DNA of 64,000 nucleotides from Aldehydirespirator sp965203575 (GCA_965203575.1 OZ241894.1:1488001-1552000), one strand, 5' to 3'. Shown: positions 8,803-17,839, counted from the first letter of the stretch. Notes: a model not told the origin generated them from the letters alone. Made by a program: numbers and translations.

Positions 8803-9729
8803 TCAGCCGACGATGAGGGTGTCGTCGCCCATCACGGCCCGGCCCGACGTCTCGCGTTGATCCTGGTGATTGTCGGCCAACTCGGAGGCGGGGTCCCCGG
8901 CTATGCGGGTGTGCCACATGATCCGGCGCTCGTTCATGTCGAAGGGCATGCCCCGGTGCATCAGACGGCGGTTGTCCCACAGCGCCGCGTCGCCTGCGGA
9001 CCACTGGTGGTGGTGGATCCGCGGCGGCTGGCAGGCCTCGGCGTTCAGTTCGTCGAGGAAGGCCTCCGACTCGCTCTCGGACATCCCCACGATCCCGTAG
9101 GCGTGCCGGCCGATCAGCAGGTTGGGCCGGCCGGTCTCGGGATGCACCTTCACCAGCGGTCGCAGCGACGGCTCGAGATCGTGGAAGCCGTACATGTCGT
9201 AGCCGCCGCCGGAGTTCTTGGTCGGCATGTACCCGGAGCGGCCCTGGCTGTAGTAGAGCGAGTGATAGGCCCGCATGCCGGCGAGACGCTGCTGGGTCTC
9301 CGGGTCAAGCGCCTCGTAGGCGGCCCGCATGTCGGCCCATCCGGTGGCCCCGCCCCGGCTGGTCACCACCTCGGCGGTGAACACCGAGCCCTTGGCCTGG
9401 AGCGGCATGTAGGTGCTGTCGTGGTGCCAGCCCTCGTTGCCCCGCAGCGACTTCACCACGTCGTGGCCGGGGTCGTTGAGGATCGTGCCGTCGTCGTCCA
9501 CGTTGCTGAAGGCCACCGCCTTGAACTCCAGGGGCCCGAAACGCAGGGCGAAGTCGTTCTGCTCATCGATGGTCAGGAACTGCCCCGGGAAGATCAGCAG
9601 CGCGTGCTCCAGCCAGGTCCGATGCAGGGCATCGAACGCCGCTTCGTCGATGGACCGCAGCTCCACCCCCGTAATGACCGCGCCGAAGCTGGCATCAAGC
9701 GTTTCGACGTCGAATGGTTGTTGTGCCAT
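8803..9729 (-). CDS. TauD/TfdA-type Fe(II)/2-oxoglutarate dioxygenase
   Basis: 308 aa from ATG 9729 (AMAQQPFDVETLD; an upstream in-frame start adds 11 Arg-rich residues). The facial triad is visible: HxD in GWHHDSTYM and the distal His in RLMHRGMPF, followed by the Arg of RRIMWHTRIAGD that binds 2-oxoglutarate. Taurine and 2,4-D dioxygenases share this scaffold. The substrate cannot be assigned because no sulfonate transporter adjoins it. It converges with the SulP remnant (10-bp gap) and lies 93 bp downstream of bioA on the same strand. Confidence 0.88.
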   Translation of the reverse strand: MAQQPFDVETLDASFGAVITGVELRSIDEAAFDALHRTWLEHALLIFPGQFLTIDEQNDFALRFGPLEFKAVAFSNVDDDGTILNDPGHDVVKSLRGNEGWHHDSTYMPLQAKGSVFTAEVVTSRGGATGWADMRAAYEALDPETQQRLAGMRAYHSLYYSQGRSGYMPTKNSGGGYDMYGFHDLEPSLRPLVKVHPETGRPNLLIGRHAYGIVGMSESESEAFLDELNAEACQPPRIHHHQWSAGDAALWDNRRLMHRGMPFDMNERRIMWHTRIAGDPASELADNHQDQRETSGRAVMGDDTLIVG

Positions 9730-9822
9730 GGCTCTGCTGAGTCGACCCTTACGAGGTCTCATTTATCGATATCCGCAGGTTGGCGAGGCGTAACCGACTT
9801 CAGGTATCCCGCAATTCCTTGA

Positions 9823-11133
9823 CTAATGCGGCCTCGCGGCCTCGACCATTGCGGAGGCGATTGTGCGGATGTCGGACAGGCTCGACACGTAGGGCGGCAT
9901 GGTGTACAGGAGCCGTCCGAACGGTCTGAGCCACACGCCTCGCTCGATGAGTGCCGCCTGAGTTCTGGCGACGCGTATCGGCCTCTCCATCTCGACAACT
10001 CCGATGGCTCCGAGAACGCGAACCTCTCGCACCCCTCGAAGCGAAGCGGCAGGCGCCAGCCCCGCGGTCAACTCCGACTCGATTCGCTGCACCTCGGATC
10101 GCCAGTCGCGCGACAGCAGCAGTTTGATGCTGGCCAACGACACCGCGGCAGCGAGCGGGTTGCCCATGTACGTCGGCCCGTGCATGAGCGCGCCCGACTC
10201 GGCCGCGTTCACTCCTTGTGCGATCTCGGGTGTGCTCAGCACTGCAGCCATAGTGAGGTAGCCGCCCGTCAGCGCTTTGCCGACGCACATGATGTCGGGG
10301 GAAACACCGGCGTGGTCGCATCCGAACAGTTCGCCGGAGCGGCCGAACCCCGTTGCGATCTCGTCCGCGATCAACGGAACCCGATGCTCGTCGCAGAGGT
10401 GCCGTACGGCACGCAAGTAGTCCGGCGAGTAGAACCTCATGCCCCCCGCACCCTGCACCACCGGCTCGATGATGACGGCTGCGATCTCATCGGAGTGCGA
10501 CGCCAGCAGGTCGGCGAACTCGGCGATGTGGCCGTCGTCGAACTGCTCGGCGAAGGTCGGGCTGGGCACGGGAGCGAACAACTGCTCGGGCAGCATGCCG
10601 GTGAACATCGAGTGCATCCCGTTGACGGGATCGCACACCGACATGCAACCCAGGGTGTCACCGTGGTAGCCGCCGCGGACGGTGAGCAGACGACGACGAC
10701 CGGGACGGCCCACACCCCGGGCGAACTGCAGCGCCATCTTGATCGCGACCTCCACCGAGACCGAGCCCGAATCGGCCAGAAAGACGTGCTCGAGCCCCGC
10801 GGGCGCGATGTCGACCAGCGTCTCCGCGAGCTGGACTGCGGGGTGATGGGTCACACCGCCGAACATCACGTGGGCCATCTCCCCCAACTGGCTGCGGACG
10901 GCCTCGTCGAGCACCGGGTGGCGGTATCCGTGGATGGCCGCCCACCACGACGACATGCCGTCGATCACTTCCGAGCCGTCCGACAGTGTCAGCCTGACTC
11001 CTCGAGCCGACGTCACCACGATCGGGTCATTCGCCGCCGGCATCGGGGCGTAGGGATGCCAGACCCGCCGCCGGTCGCGCTCAAGCAGCGCCTCGGTTGT
11101 CACGCATTCAGCGTCGACATTGATTTCCGTCAT
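9823..11133 (-). CDS. bioA: Adenosylmethionine-8-amino-7-oxononanoate aminotransferase
   Basis: 436 aa. Hallmarks of BioA: RDRRRVWHPYAPM near the N-terminus, GMSSWWAAIHGYRHP, HVMFGGVTHHPAV, the PLP lysine in CVGKALTGGYLT, and HGPTYMGNPLA. It converts 8-amino-7-oxononanoate to 7,8-diaminononanoate in biotin synthesis. ATG 11133 is chosen because homology starts there; the frame continues to 11214 without recognisable sequence. Divergent from the LLM oxidoreductase gene over a 73-bp region. bioF and bioD lie 2-4 kb away on the opposite strand, so the pathway is split; no bioB is in the window. Confidence 0.94.
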   Translation of the reverse strand: MTEINVDAECVTTEALLERDRRRVWHPYAPMPAANDPIVVTSARGVRLTLSDGSEVIDGMSSWWAAIHGYRHPVLDEAVRSQLGEMAHVMFGGVTHHPAVQLAETLVDIAPAGLEHVFLADSGSVSVEVAIKMALQFARGVGRPGRRRLLTVRGGYHGDTLGCMSVCDPVNGMHSMFTGMLPEQLFAPVPSPTFAEQFDDGHIAEFADLLASHSDEIAAVIIEPVVQGAGGMRFYSPDYLRAVRHLCDEHRVPLIADEIATGFGRSGELFGCDHAGVSPDIMCVGKALTGGYLTMAAVLSTPEIAQGVNAAESGALMHGPTYMGNPLAAAVSLASIKLLLSRDWRSEVQRIESELTAGLAPAASLRGVREVRVLGAIGVVEMERPIRVARTQAALIERGVWLRPFGRLLYTMPPYVSSLSDIRTIASAMVEAARPH

Positions 11134-11206
11134 GAAGCGCGGCTCCACAAACCCAAGGCCTATCACGGTAAGACCCCGCATTTTGGGAGCGCCTACAGTT
11201 GACACC

Positions 11207-12358
11207 GTGCGCACCGGGGTGTTCCTGTTTGGTGGGGTCGAGATGGACGATGCCGGTGCGGGGCTGCCCGTCCCTACCGACCGCCGCTACGACCACAAGG
11301 AGGTGTGGCGGGCGACGGAGCGCATCATCGACATGGGGGTGGTGTGTGACCGGTTGGGGTTCGATTCGTTCTGGTTGACCGAGCACCATTTCCAGCACGA
11401 GGGCTATGAGGTGGTCCCCAACGGGATCCTGGTGGGCACGATCCTGGCGGAGCGCACCGAGGCGATCCGGATCGGGATGGCGTTCAACATCGTGCCGCAG
11501 TGGCATCCGCTGCGCCTCGCCGAGGACTTCGCCACGATGCACAACGTCTCCGGCGGGCGCGCCATCCTCGGAGTGGGGCGGGGCACGGTGCCGCGTGAGG
11601 CTGAGACGTTGGGCACCCAGATCGGCAGCTTCGACAATCCCGACAAGGCCGCGGCCGACGAGTTCAACCGCAAGCAGTTCGACGAGGCCATGGAGGTCAT
11701 CCTCCGAGCTTTGAACAACGACACCTTCAGTTTCCACGGCGAGTTGTACGACTTCCCGCCGGCCGGGATCCCGGACCGGGGAGGGTTCGTCACCGAGCTG
11801 TCGCTGGTGCCGAGACCTCTCTATCCCTTCGAGATCTGGCAGGCCGCCAAGTCGCCGGCCACGCTCGAGCAGATCCCCCGATGCGGGTGGGGAGGGGTGT
11901 TCTGGAACTACCACCACTCCATCGTCAAGGAGCGCTGGGAGCAGTTCGCCGAGCGATACCTAGCCCATCACGGGCGCGAGCTGGGCCGGGGCGAGCACCG
12001 CATGCTCGTGCAGAACGTTCGGGTCGAGGACACCCGTGAACAGGCCATGACGTCGGTACGCGACGGCCACGACGAGCTGTGGAAGTTCCTCGGTCCCTAC
12101 GGGTGGAGCAAGGGCTACCTCGACGAGGACGGCCAACCGGCCAAGCCGGGGCTGATCCCCACCCTGGAGCAGTCCATCGACCAGAAGGTCTGGGCGGTGG
12201 GAAGCCCCACCGATGTGGCCGAGGCCATCAACTGGTACGACGAGCAGATCGGAATCGAGAACCTCCTGCTTTTCCCGGCCATGCCCGGCGACCCCTACGA
12301 GAAGGTGGAGGAGCAGCTCCACCGCATCGCCGAAGAGGTGCTCCCCCTGCTCGGCTGA
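11207..12358 (+). CDS. LLM-class flavin-dependent oxidoreductase (luciferase-like)
   Basis: 383 aa from GTG 11207, the first start that gives the family N-terminus TGVFLFGGVEMDD. Luciferase-like TIM barrel motifs include FDSFWLTEHHFQHEG, the IRIGMAFNIVPQWHPLRLAE strand-helix unit and GGRAILGVGRGTVPRE. It is predicted to use FMNH2 or F420H2 to oxidise or reduce an unknown organic substrate. The gene is divergent from bioA and followed after 53 bp by a nitroreductase, another flavoenzyme, suggesting a two-enzyme flavin unit. Substrate not deducible. Confidence 0.85.
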   Translation: MRTGVFLFGGVEMDDAGAGLPVPTDRRYDHKEVWRATERIIDMGVVCDRLGFDSFWLTEHHFQHEGYEVVPNGILVGTILAERTEAIRIGMAFNIVPQWHPLRLAEDFATMHNVSGGRAILGVGRGTVPREAETLGTQIGSFDNPDKAAADEFNRKQFDEAMEVILRALNNDTFSFHGELYDFPPAGIPDRGGFVTELSLVPRPLYPFEIWQAAKSPATLEQIPRCGWGGVFWNYHHSIVKERWEQFAERYLAHHGRELGRGEHRMLVQNVRVEDTREQAMTSVRDGHDELWKFLGPYGWSKGYLDEDGQPAKPGLIPTLEQSIDQKVWAVGSPTDVAEAINWYDEQIGIENLLLFPAMPGDPYEKVEEQLHRIAEEVLPLLG

Positions 12359-12411
12359 TCGCGGCCCGGACCCCGTAGGGTCTGAACGTCATCCGATGCA
12401 GGAGGCCACCG

Positions 12412-13083
12412 ATGCTGGGACTGTCCGCCGACGAACTGCTGACCACGACCCGCGCCGTTCGCAAGCGCCTGGACTTCGACCGCCCGGTCGATCCTGGGCT
12501 GATAACCGAGTGCCTGGGCATCGCGCTACAGGCGCCCAGCGGCGGCAACCGTCAGGACTGGCAGTGGGTGGTGGTGACCGACCCGGCCAGGAAGGCCGCG
12601 CTGGCCGGGTTCTACCGCCAGGCGTGGGCCGCCTATCGCGAGTCGCCCTACTTCCCCACCAATGAACCACCTCATGAAGACCCAGCCGTTCAGGCCTCCT
12701 TCGAACGGATCGCGGACTCGGCCCAGTACCTCGCCGACAACCTGGAGCGGGCGCCGGTGTTCCTGATCCCGTGCCTGGCGGTCAGCCGGGTCGACAGGCC
12801 TTCATGGGGCGGCGCGGCCTCAAGGCTCGGTTCGGTGATCCAGGCGTCGTGGAGCTTCATGCTGGCCGCCCGGGAGCGGGGCCTGGGCAGCTGCTGGACC
12901 ACGCTGCATCTGGCCTACGAGCAGCAGGCGGCGGAGATCTTGGGCATCCCGTACGACGATTGCACGCAGGTCGCCCTCATCCCCATCGCCTACACCATCG
13001 GCACCGACTTCCGCCCCGGTACGCGAGAGCCGCTGGCCAAGGTGCTGCACTGGGACGAATGGAAGGGAGCCGCGCCGTCCTGA
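12412..13083 (+). CDS. Nitroreductase-family flavoprotein
   Basis: 223 aa. The N-terminal TTTRAVRKRLDFDRPV and LQAPSGGNRQDWQWVVV motifs bind FMN in this family, and GLGSCWTTLHL lies in the second half. A strong ribosome site (GGAGG, 6 bp before ATG 12412) fixes the start. Predicted NAD(P)H-dependent FMN oxidoreductase acting on nitro, quinone or other electrophilic substrates. It lies between the LLM gene and bioF on the same strand with 53-54 bp gaps. No biotin role is implied by the sequence itself. Confidence 0.85.
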   Translation: MLGLSADELLTTTRAVRKRLDFDRPVDPGLITECLGIALQAPSGGNRQDWQWVVVTDPARKAALAGFYRQAWAAYRESPYFPTNEPPHEDPAVQASFERIADSAQYLADNLERAPVFLIPCLAVSRVDRPSWGGAASRLGSVIQASWSFMLAARERGLGSCWTTLHLAYEQQAAEILGIPYDDCTQVALIPIAYTIGTDFRPGTREPLAKVLHWDEWKGAAPS

Positions 13084-13137
13084 CCGGCAGAAGTCCGTGA
13101 GCGGCAATGACGACATCCGGCGGCTGGACCCAGAGAC

Positions 13138-14307
13138 GTGACCGGGAACGACTGGGACGGCATCGCGGCGGCCGCCCTGGACGCCGTCGTGGCGGCCAAC
13201 CAGCTCCGCCAACCCCGGGATCTCGACGGCGGAAGCCCCCGAACGGCGCTGTCGGCGACGGGGCAACCGGTGGTGTCGTTCGCCTCCAACGACTATCTCG
13301 GACTCACCCAGCACCCCGCCGTGCGGGCCGCGGCCCGGACCGCGATCGACGACTTCGGCACCGGCTCAGGATCGGCCCGGCTGATCGTGGGGTCGCGTCC
13401 CGTGCACAGCCGCCTCGAGGAGCGCATCGCAGCCTGGCGAGGGGCGGAGGCCGCAGTGCTGTTCACCACCGGGTACGCGGCCAACCTGGGCGCCATCGCC
13501 ACCATGGGCCGGTGGGCGTCGGTGCTCTGCTCAGACGAGCTCAACCACGCGTCGATCATCGACGGCTGCCGTCTGGCCCGGGCGCCGACGCGCGTCTACC
13601 CCCACTGCGACCCGGCCGCAGTGGACGACTTGCTGGGCCGCTCCGAGGGTCCCGGCATGGTGGTCACCGACTCGGTCTTCTCCATGGACGGCGACCTCGC
13701 GCCGATCGGCGAGCTGTCGGCCGTGTGCGCGGCCCACGGGGCGCTGCTCGTGCTCGACGACGCCCACCTCGTCCTGGACCATCCCGAGCCGCTGCACCCG
13801 AACTGCCACCTGCTGCGGATGGGGACCCTGTCCAAGGCAGTCGGAGCGCTGGGCGGCTTCGTGACCGGACCCCGGAAGTTCACGGACCTGCTCGTCAATT
13901 CGGCCCGCTCCTACATCTTCACCACGGCGACCGCTCCGGCGGCGGCCGCGGCCGCGGCGGCCGCCATCGACGTGATCGACTCCGACGAGGGCCGCGATCT
14001 CAGGAAGCGCCTGCGGGTCAACATCGATCGCGTCCGGCCCGGCCACCCGAGTCCCATCATCCCGATCATCGTCGGCGGCGAGGACAAGGCACTGGCCGCC
14101 TCCGGCGCGCTGCGGGACCAGGGCATCCTGGTCCCCGCCATCCGGCCCCCTACGGTGCCGGCCGGAACGTCACGACTGCGGGTCACGGTCTCGGCCGCCC
14201 ACTCCGACGCCGACCTGGACCGGCTGATCGACGCGCTCGACCGGGCAGGGATCGATGCCAGAGGCCGAGCGGGAGCGCATCCCGTGCACAGAGACGGCAG
14301 CGCATGA
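13138..14307 (+). CDS. bioF: 8-amino-7-oxononanoate synthase
   Basis: 389 aa from GTG 13138. Motifs of the alpha-oxoamine synthase family: FASNDYLGLTQHPAV, GTGSGSARLIVGSRPVH, LDDAHLVLDHPEP, and the PLP lysine in MGTLSKAVGALGG. It condenses pimeloyl thioester with L-alanine. An Ala-rich helix (about 260-280) sits in the C-terminal domain. The last residues (from DARGRAG on) fall inside the dispersed repeat copy A, whose left box starts at 14261, so the tail probably derives from that repeat. The stop overlaps an ATG that opens a short repeat-encoded frame. Confidence 0.93.
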   Translation: MTGNDWDGIAAAALDAVVAANQLRQPRDLDGGSPRTALSATGQPVVSFASNDYLGLTQHPAVRAAARTAIDDFGTGSGSARLIVGSRPVHSRLEERIAAWRGAEAAVLFTTGYAANLGAIATMGRWASVLCSDELNHASIIDGCRLARAPTRVYPHCDPAAVDDLLGRSEGPGMVVTDSVFSMDGDLAPIGELSAVCAAHGALLVLDDAHLVLDHPEPLHPNCHLLRMGTLSKAVGALGGFVTGPRKFTDLLVNSARSYIFTTATAPAAAAAAAAAIDVIDSDEGRDLRKRLRVNIDRVRPGHPSPIIPIIVGGEDKALAASGALRDQGILVPAIRPPTVPAGTSRLRVTVSAAHSDADLDRLIDALDRAGIDARGRAGAHPVHRDGSA

Positions 14308-14357
14308 GCGAGGCCGTGGCCCGAGCGGCCCGTGAGCGCAGCGAACAAGAGCGGGAG
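14261..14357 (+). repeat. Dispersed repeat, copy A (left box 14261-14270, core 14310-14357)
   Basis: Left box GAGGCCGAGC inside the bioF 3' end, then the 48-bp core beginning GAGGCCGTGGCCCGAGC and ending AACAAGAGCGGGAG. A perfect 6-bp hairpin (CCTCGC/GCGAGG, 14364-14378) follows. Same orientation as bioD downstream. Core identical to copies B, D and E. Confidence 0.9.
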
Positions 14358-14408
14358 AGACAACCTCGCACCGCGAGGCGCTCGCCACCCACCCGTGCTG
14401 ATGCCTGA
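14304..14408 (+). CDS. Hypothetical 34-codon ORF encoded largely by repeat copy A
   Basis: ATG 14304 overlaps the bioF stop (ATGA). The frame reads MSEAVARAARERSEQERE and then a basic tail, ending at 14408 inside the start of bioD. The peptide is rich in Arg, Glu and Ala and would be helical. Its first 18 residues come from the dispersed repeat core, and the same peptide is fused to the FGGY kinase C-terminus near 38000. It may be untranslated: there is no independent evidence beyond start-stop overlaps at both ends. Recorded because the geometry would couple bioF and bioD translation. Confidence 0.25.
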   Translation: MSEAVARAARERSEQERERQPRTARRSPPTRADA

Positions 14409-15084
14409 TCCAGGGTCTGCGTCCGGCGCTCAGGCCAGCCCGGGCGTCGTCGTCTTCGTCGCCGGCACCGGGACCGAGGTGGGCAAGACCTGGGCGTCCG
14501 CCGGGCTGGCCCGACTCCTGCGGGACCGGGGGTTGAGCGTCGAAGCGTGCAAGCCGGTCCAGTCATACGACCCCGACGAACCCGGCCCCACCGACGCGGC
14601 CGCGTTGGCCGCGGCCACCGGCCAGCATCCCGACGATGTCTGCCCGCCCGAGCACAGGTACCCGGTGCCGCTGGCCCCGCCCATGGCGGCCCGCCGACTC
14701 GGCCAGGTCTGTCCCACCCTCGACGAGCTGACCGTCGACTGCCGCTTCGCCGCGACAGTCGACGTCGGGCTCGTGGAAGGCGTGGGCGGGCTCTACTCAC
14801 CCATCGCGGCGGACGGCCACAACCTCGATCTGATCGAACGGATCGGACCCGACCTGGTCATCGTCGTGGCGTCGGCCGCCCTCGGCGGCATCCACGACAC
14901 GCTGGCCTGCACACTGCCGCTGTCCGCCTACCGCCGGGCCGTCTTCTGCAACCGGTTCGATCATCGGACCGAGGTCCACGTCCTGAACGTCGACTGGCTG
15001 CGTGACACGGGCCTAGAAGTAGCAACCAGCCTGTCCGAACTGGCGAAAGTCGTCAGCATGACTCTCCGAGGCCCCGACGCTTGA
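14401..15084 (+). CDS. bioD: Dethiobiotin synthetase
   Basis: 227 aa from ATG 14401; a longer frame from 14332 would start inside the repeat core and is less likely. The P-loop VAGTGTEVGKTWASAGLARL near the N-terminus and VEGVGGLYSPIA in the middle are typical of BioD, which carboxylates diaminononanoate with ATP and CO2. Residues around CKPVQSYDP match the substrate-binding loop. It lies 93 bp after bioF, separated by repeat copy A, and 18 bp before an intact SulP transporter gene. If that transporter moves bicarbonate it could feed this reaction. Confidence 0.9.
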   Translation: MPDPGSASGAQASPGVVVFVAGTGTEVGKTWASAGLARLLRDRGLSVEACKPVQSYDPDEPGPTDAAALAAATGQHPDDVCPPEHRYPVPLAPPMAARRLGQVCPTLDELTVDCRFAATVDVGLVEGVGGLYSPIAADGHNLDLIERIGPDLVIVVASAALGGIHDTLACTLPLSAYRRAVFCNRFDHRTEVHVLNVDWLRDTGLEVATSLSELAKVVSMTLRGPDA

Positions 15085-15102
15085 TCTATTCTGCGCAATG
15101 AA

Positions 15103-16758
15103 ATGAGCTTGCAAGTCAGCGACAAGCTCCAAGGGCTTAGAGGAGACATCTTCGGGGGGATGACCGCGGCCGTGGTAGCGCTGCCGCTGTCGCTGGCCTT
15201 CGGAGTCGCTTCAGGGCTGGGAGCTATCGAGGGTCTGTACAGCGCCGTCGTGGTGGGCATGCTCGCCGCGCTGCTGGGCGGGTCCAAGACCCAGATCTCG
15301 GGTCCCACCGCCCCGCTGTCGGTCGCGATGGCGGTCGTGTTCGTCGACTACGCCGACGGTGAACTGAGCAAGGCCCTGGCCATCGTGGCCATGGCAGGGA
15401 TCATCCAGGTGCTGCTCGGCGCGCTGCGGCTCGGCACCTTCGTCGCCTACACGCCCTATGCGGTGGTATCGGGGTTCACCAGCGCGGTCGGCCTGATCAT
15501 CATCATCGTCCAGGTGCTGCCCTTCTTCGGCACCGAGGTAGCCCTCGGCGGCGCGCTCAAGTCGCTGCGCGAGTGGCCGGACGCGATCACCAATGTCGAC
15601 CCGAGCGCGCTCACGCTGGGGCTCATCACCCTGGCCGTGTGCATCTTCTGGCCGGGACGGCTGCAGCGATTCCTGCCGCCGTCGGTGGCTGCGTTGATCA
15701 TCGGAACGCTGGTGGGCGTGTTGTGGCTGAGCGAGGCACCGACGATCGGGGAGGTGCCCACCGGCCTCCCCGACCTGATGGTGCCCGAGATCAGCTTCGG
15801 CGATCTGGGGAGCGCGCTGCCGGCCGCGGTCACCATCGCCCTGCTCGGCTCCATCAACAGCCTCCTCACCGCGAGGGTGGCCGACTCGCTGACCCGCCAG
15901 GACCACGACCCCAGCCGTGAGCTGATGGGCGCCGGGGTGGCCAATGTGGTGGTGGCGTTCATCGGCGGTGTCCCGGGCGCGGGGGCCACATCGTGCACGG
16001 TGGCCAACGTGAAGGCCGGCGGTCGCTCCAGGGTCTCCGGAGTGCTGTGCGCCACGATCCTGGCCGCCCTGGTCCTGGGACTGGGGCGCTACGTCGACGC
16101 CATACCCCACGCCGTGCTGGCCGGCATCCTCATCAAGATCGGGTTCAACATCATCGACTGGCGCTACCTGGCCCACATCCATCGCGTCCCGAAGGAGAAC
16201 GTGGTGGTGCTGGCGCTGACTCTTGCTCTGTCCATCGTCTCGGACCTGGTGATCGCGGTGGCCGTTGGCCTGGTGATGGCGGCGTTGACCGGGGCCCGCC
16301 AGGTGGAGCGACTGGAACTTGACAAGGTGATCTCAACCCCGCTGCTCGACATGACCTTCCTGGCCGACCCCGACGCCGAGGACGACGCAGGGTTCGACCT
16401 GGACTCCGACGACGACCCCTTCGCGGCCCGGGTCGGCCTCCTGTCACTGCGGGGCAGCTTCACCGCGGCCTCGTCCACCAGGCTCTTCAAGACCATCAAC
16501 CACGACATGAACGAGCACGAAGTGGTGATCTTCGACTTCACCGACACCGTCCACGTGGACGACAGCGCCGCTCTGACCATCGGCCAGCTCGCGGACACGG
16601 CGCGCGACGCCGACACCCAGTGCATCGTCCTGGGCATGTCCGGCATGACCGACACCAGCGTCCACGCGCTGAACGTGCTGCGGGAGATCCCCGAGGAGAA
16701 TTTCGTCGAGGATCTTGACGAGGCCCGGATCGTCGCCCGCCGTCTGCTCGACACCTAA
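15103..16758 (+). CDS. SulP-family anion transporter with C-terminal STAS domain
   Basis: 551 aa. The N-terminal two thirds (about 10-410) is the SulP membrane domain: LRGDIFGGMTAAVVALPLSL, QISGPTAPLSVAMAVVF, IALLGSINSLLTARVADSLT and HAVLAGILIKIGFNIIDW. The last 110 residues are a STAS domain (EVVIFDFTDTVHVDDSAALT) preceded by an Asp-rich linker near residues 425-438. SulP members carry sulfate, bicarbonate or other anions. It follows bioD by 18 bp and is probably cotranscribed. The truncated paralogue at 7580 shows this family was duplicated around the biotin genes. Ion specificity cannot be read from sequence. Confidence 0.92.
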   Translation: MSLQVSDKLQGLRGDIFGGMTAAVVALPLSLAFGVASGLGAIEGLYSAVVVGMLAALLGGSKTQISGPTAPLSVAMAVVFVDYADGELSKALAIVAMAGIIQVLLGALRLGTFVAYTPYAVVSGFTSAVGLIIIIVQVLPFFGTEVALGGALKSLREWPDAITNVDPSALTLGLITLAVCIFWPGRLQRFLPPSVAALIIGTLVGVLWLSEAPTIGEVPTGLPDLMVPEISFGDLGSALPAAVTIALLGSINSLLTARVADSLTRQDHDPSRELMGAGVANVVVAFIGGVPGAGATSCTVANVKAGGRSRVSGVLCATILAALVLGLGRYVDAIPHAVLAGILIKIGFNIIDWRYLAHIHRVPKENVVVLALTLALSIVSDLVIAVAVGLVMAALTGARQVERLELDKVISTPLLDMTFLADPDAEDDAGFDLDSDDDPFAARVGLLSLRGSFTAASSTRLFKTINHDMNEHEVVIFDFTDTVHVDDSAALTIGQLADTARDADTQCIVLGMSGMTDTSVHALNVLREIPEENFVEDLDEARIVARRLLDT

Positions 16759-16765
16759 GGGGCCA

Positions 16766-16893
16766 CGCGGATAGGCGCAGGCTTCTCGCGTCGGGGCGGG
16801 GTGTCTCCCGCTCTTGTTCGCTGCGCTCACGGGCCGCTCGGGCCACGGCCTCGCCCGTATGATCTGGACTCGCGCCACTACTCGCTCGGCCTC
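16766..16893 (-). repeat. Dispersed repeat, copy B (core 16805-16852, left box 16884-16893)
   Basis: Longer form: on the minus strand, left box, a 31-bp spacer, core, about 30 bp, then GCCTATCCGCG (16766-16776). Its 41-bp left part differs from copy C at only 7 positions and the spacing is the same. Lies between the convergent SulP and desaturase genes, the only copy not preceding a gene in its own direction. Confidence 0.88.
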
Positions 16894-16909
16894 TAAGCCC
16901 CTCAGGCGA

Positions 16910-17839
16910 TCAGGTGAGGATCCCGGCCCTCTCTGTCGGGTGTACGGGATGGTCGAACGGCCGCACACCGAAGCGGCGGGCCAACTCGAAATAGCCGCGG
17001 TAGAGCCCCGCCCCGGCGGCGGCTTCGTCGTAACCGCCGGTGGCGTCGGCGTGAGCCGACAGCCGGTACCACGGCACACCCGGGTCGGCGTGGTGGACGT
17101 GGTGGAGGTTGTTGTAGAGGTACAACAGGCTGAAGAACCGCCCCGACCGCACGACCGCGGAGCGGGTGGCGCCCTCCACCCAGCGGTGCTCGCAATAGGA
17201 CCTCATGAGGGTCAGGGAGTTCCCCAGATACGTGGCCCCGAGCACGTACTGCCACCAGGGGACCCCCATGACCATCACCACGAAGGCGACGAGCGCGGCC
17301 GCGGCCGCCACATGCGCCGACCACCACCGGGCCAGCTCCCGGTCGCCCCGGTAGATCTCGCGGGCCTGGTGGACGAGCACCCCCGCGATATATCGGGGCG
17401 GTCCCAGCAGCAGGCGACCGAGCAGGGTGTGGTGGGCAAGCACGAACGTCCGGCCCAAGCGCCCCATGGACTCCCACTGCTCGGCGCTCACGTAGAAGCT
17501 CTCGCTGTCCTCGGTAGGGTCGGTCAGTTCACCGCAGTCGTGATGATCCCAGTGGTAGCGCCGGTACACCAGGTAGGGCAGGTGCAGCGACATGGGCAGC
17601 GAGGCCAGCAGGGCATTCAGCCGCTGGCTTCTGAACGGATGACCGTGGATGGTCTCATGCTGGAGCGAGCCGTGCCACGCCGCGATCAGACCCAGCGCGA
17701 GGACCGTCAGGGGCCAGGGAGTGACGCCGTGGAGGGCCAGCACGGCCAGCCATAGGCCGTGCACCGCGACTGCGACCGCGACCGTGCGCCACTCCACGGT
17801 CGGCCCGGAGGCCGAGCGAACAGGCGCATCGGCAGCCAT
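16910..17839 (-). CDS. Membrane fatty-acid desaturase family protein
   Basis: 309 aa. ATG 17839 is fixed by a strong GGAGGT ribosome site 5 bp upstream. Three histidine boxes are present: HETIHGHP, HWDHHDCG and NNLHHVHHADPG. They hold the di-iron site of membrane desaturases, hydroxylases and ketolases. Hydrophobic segments lie around residues 20-60, 85-110 and 185-215. It acts on lipids or carotenoids at the membrane. The divergent XRE regulator and the boxes between them suggest regulation by that protein. Converges with the SulP gene across repeat copy B. Confidence 0.88.
   Translation of the reverse strand: MAADAPVRSASGPTVEWRTVAVAVAVHGLWLAVLALHGVTPWPLTVLALGLIAAWHGSLQHETIHGHPFRSQRLNALLASLPMSLHLPYLVYRRYHWDHHDCGELTDPTEDSESFYVSAEQWESMGRLGRTFVLAHHTLLGRLLLGPPRYIAGVLVHQAREIYRGDRELARWWSAHVAAAAALVAFVVMVMGVPWWQYVLGATYLGNSLTLMRSYCEHRWVEGATRSAVVRSGRFFSLLYLYNNLHHVHHADPGVPWYRLSAHADATGGYDEAAAGAGLYRGYFELARRFGVRPFDHPVHPTERAGILT

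Noticed and set aside
14332..14401. Upstream start for bioD inside the repeat core
   Set aside because: Would add a repeat-encoded SAANKSG leader without homology; ATG 14401 is closer to the P-loop start typical of BioD.
13107..14408. 433-codon plus-strand frame overlapping bioF
   Set aside because: Arg/Pro/Gly-rich alternative frame of bioF; only its last 34 codons (from 14304) are kept as a low-confidence ORF.
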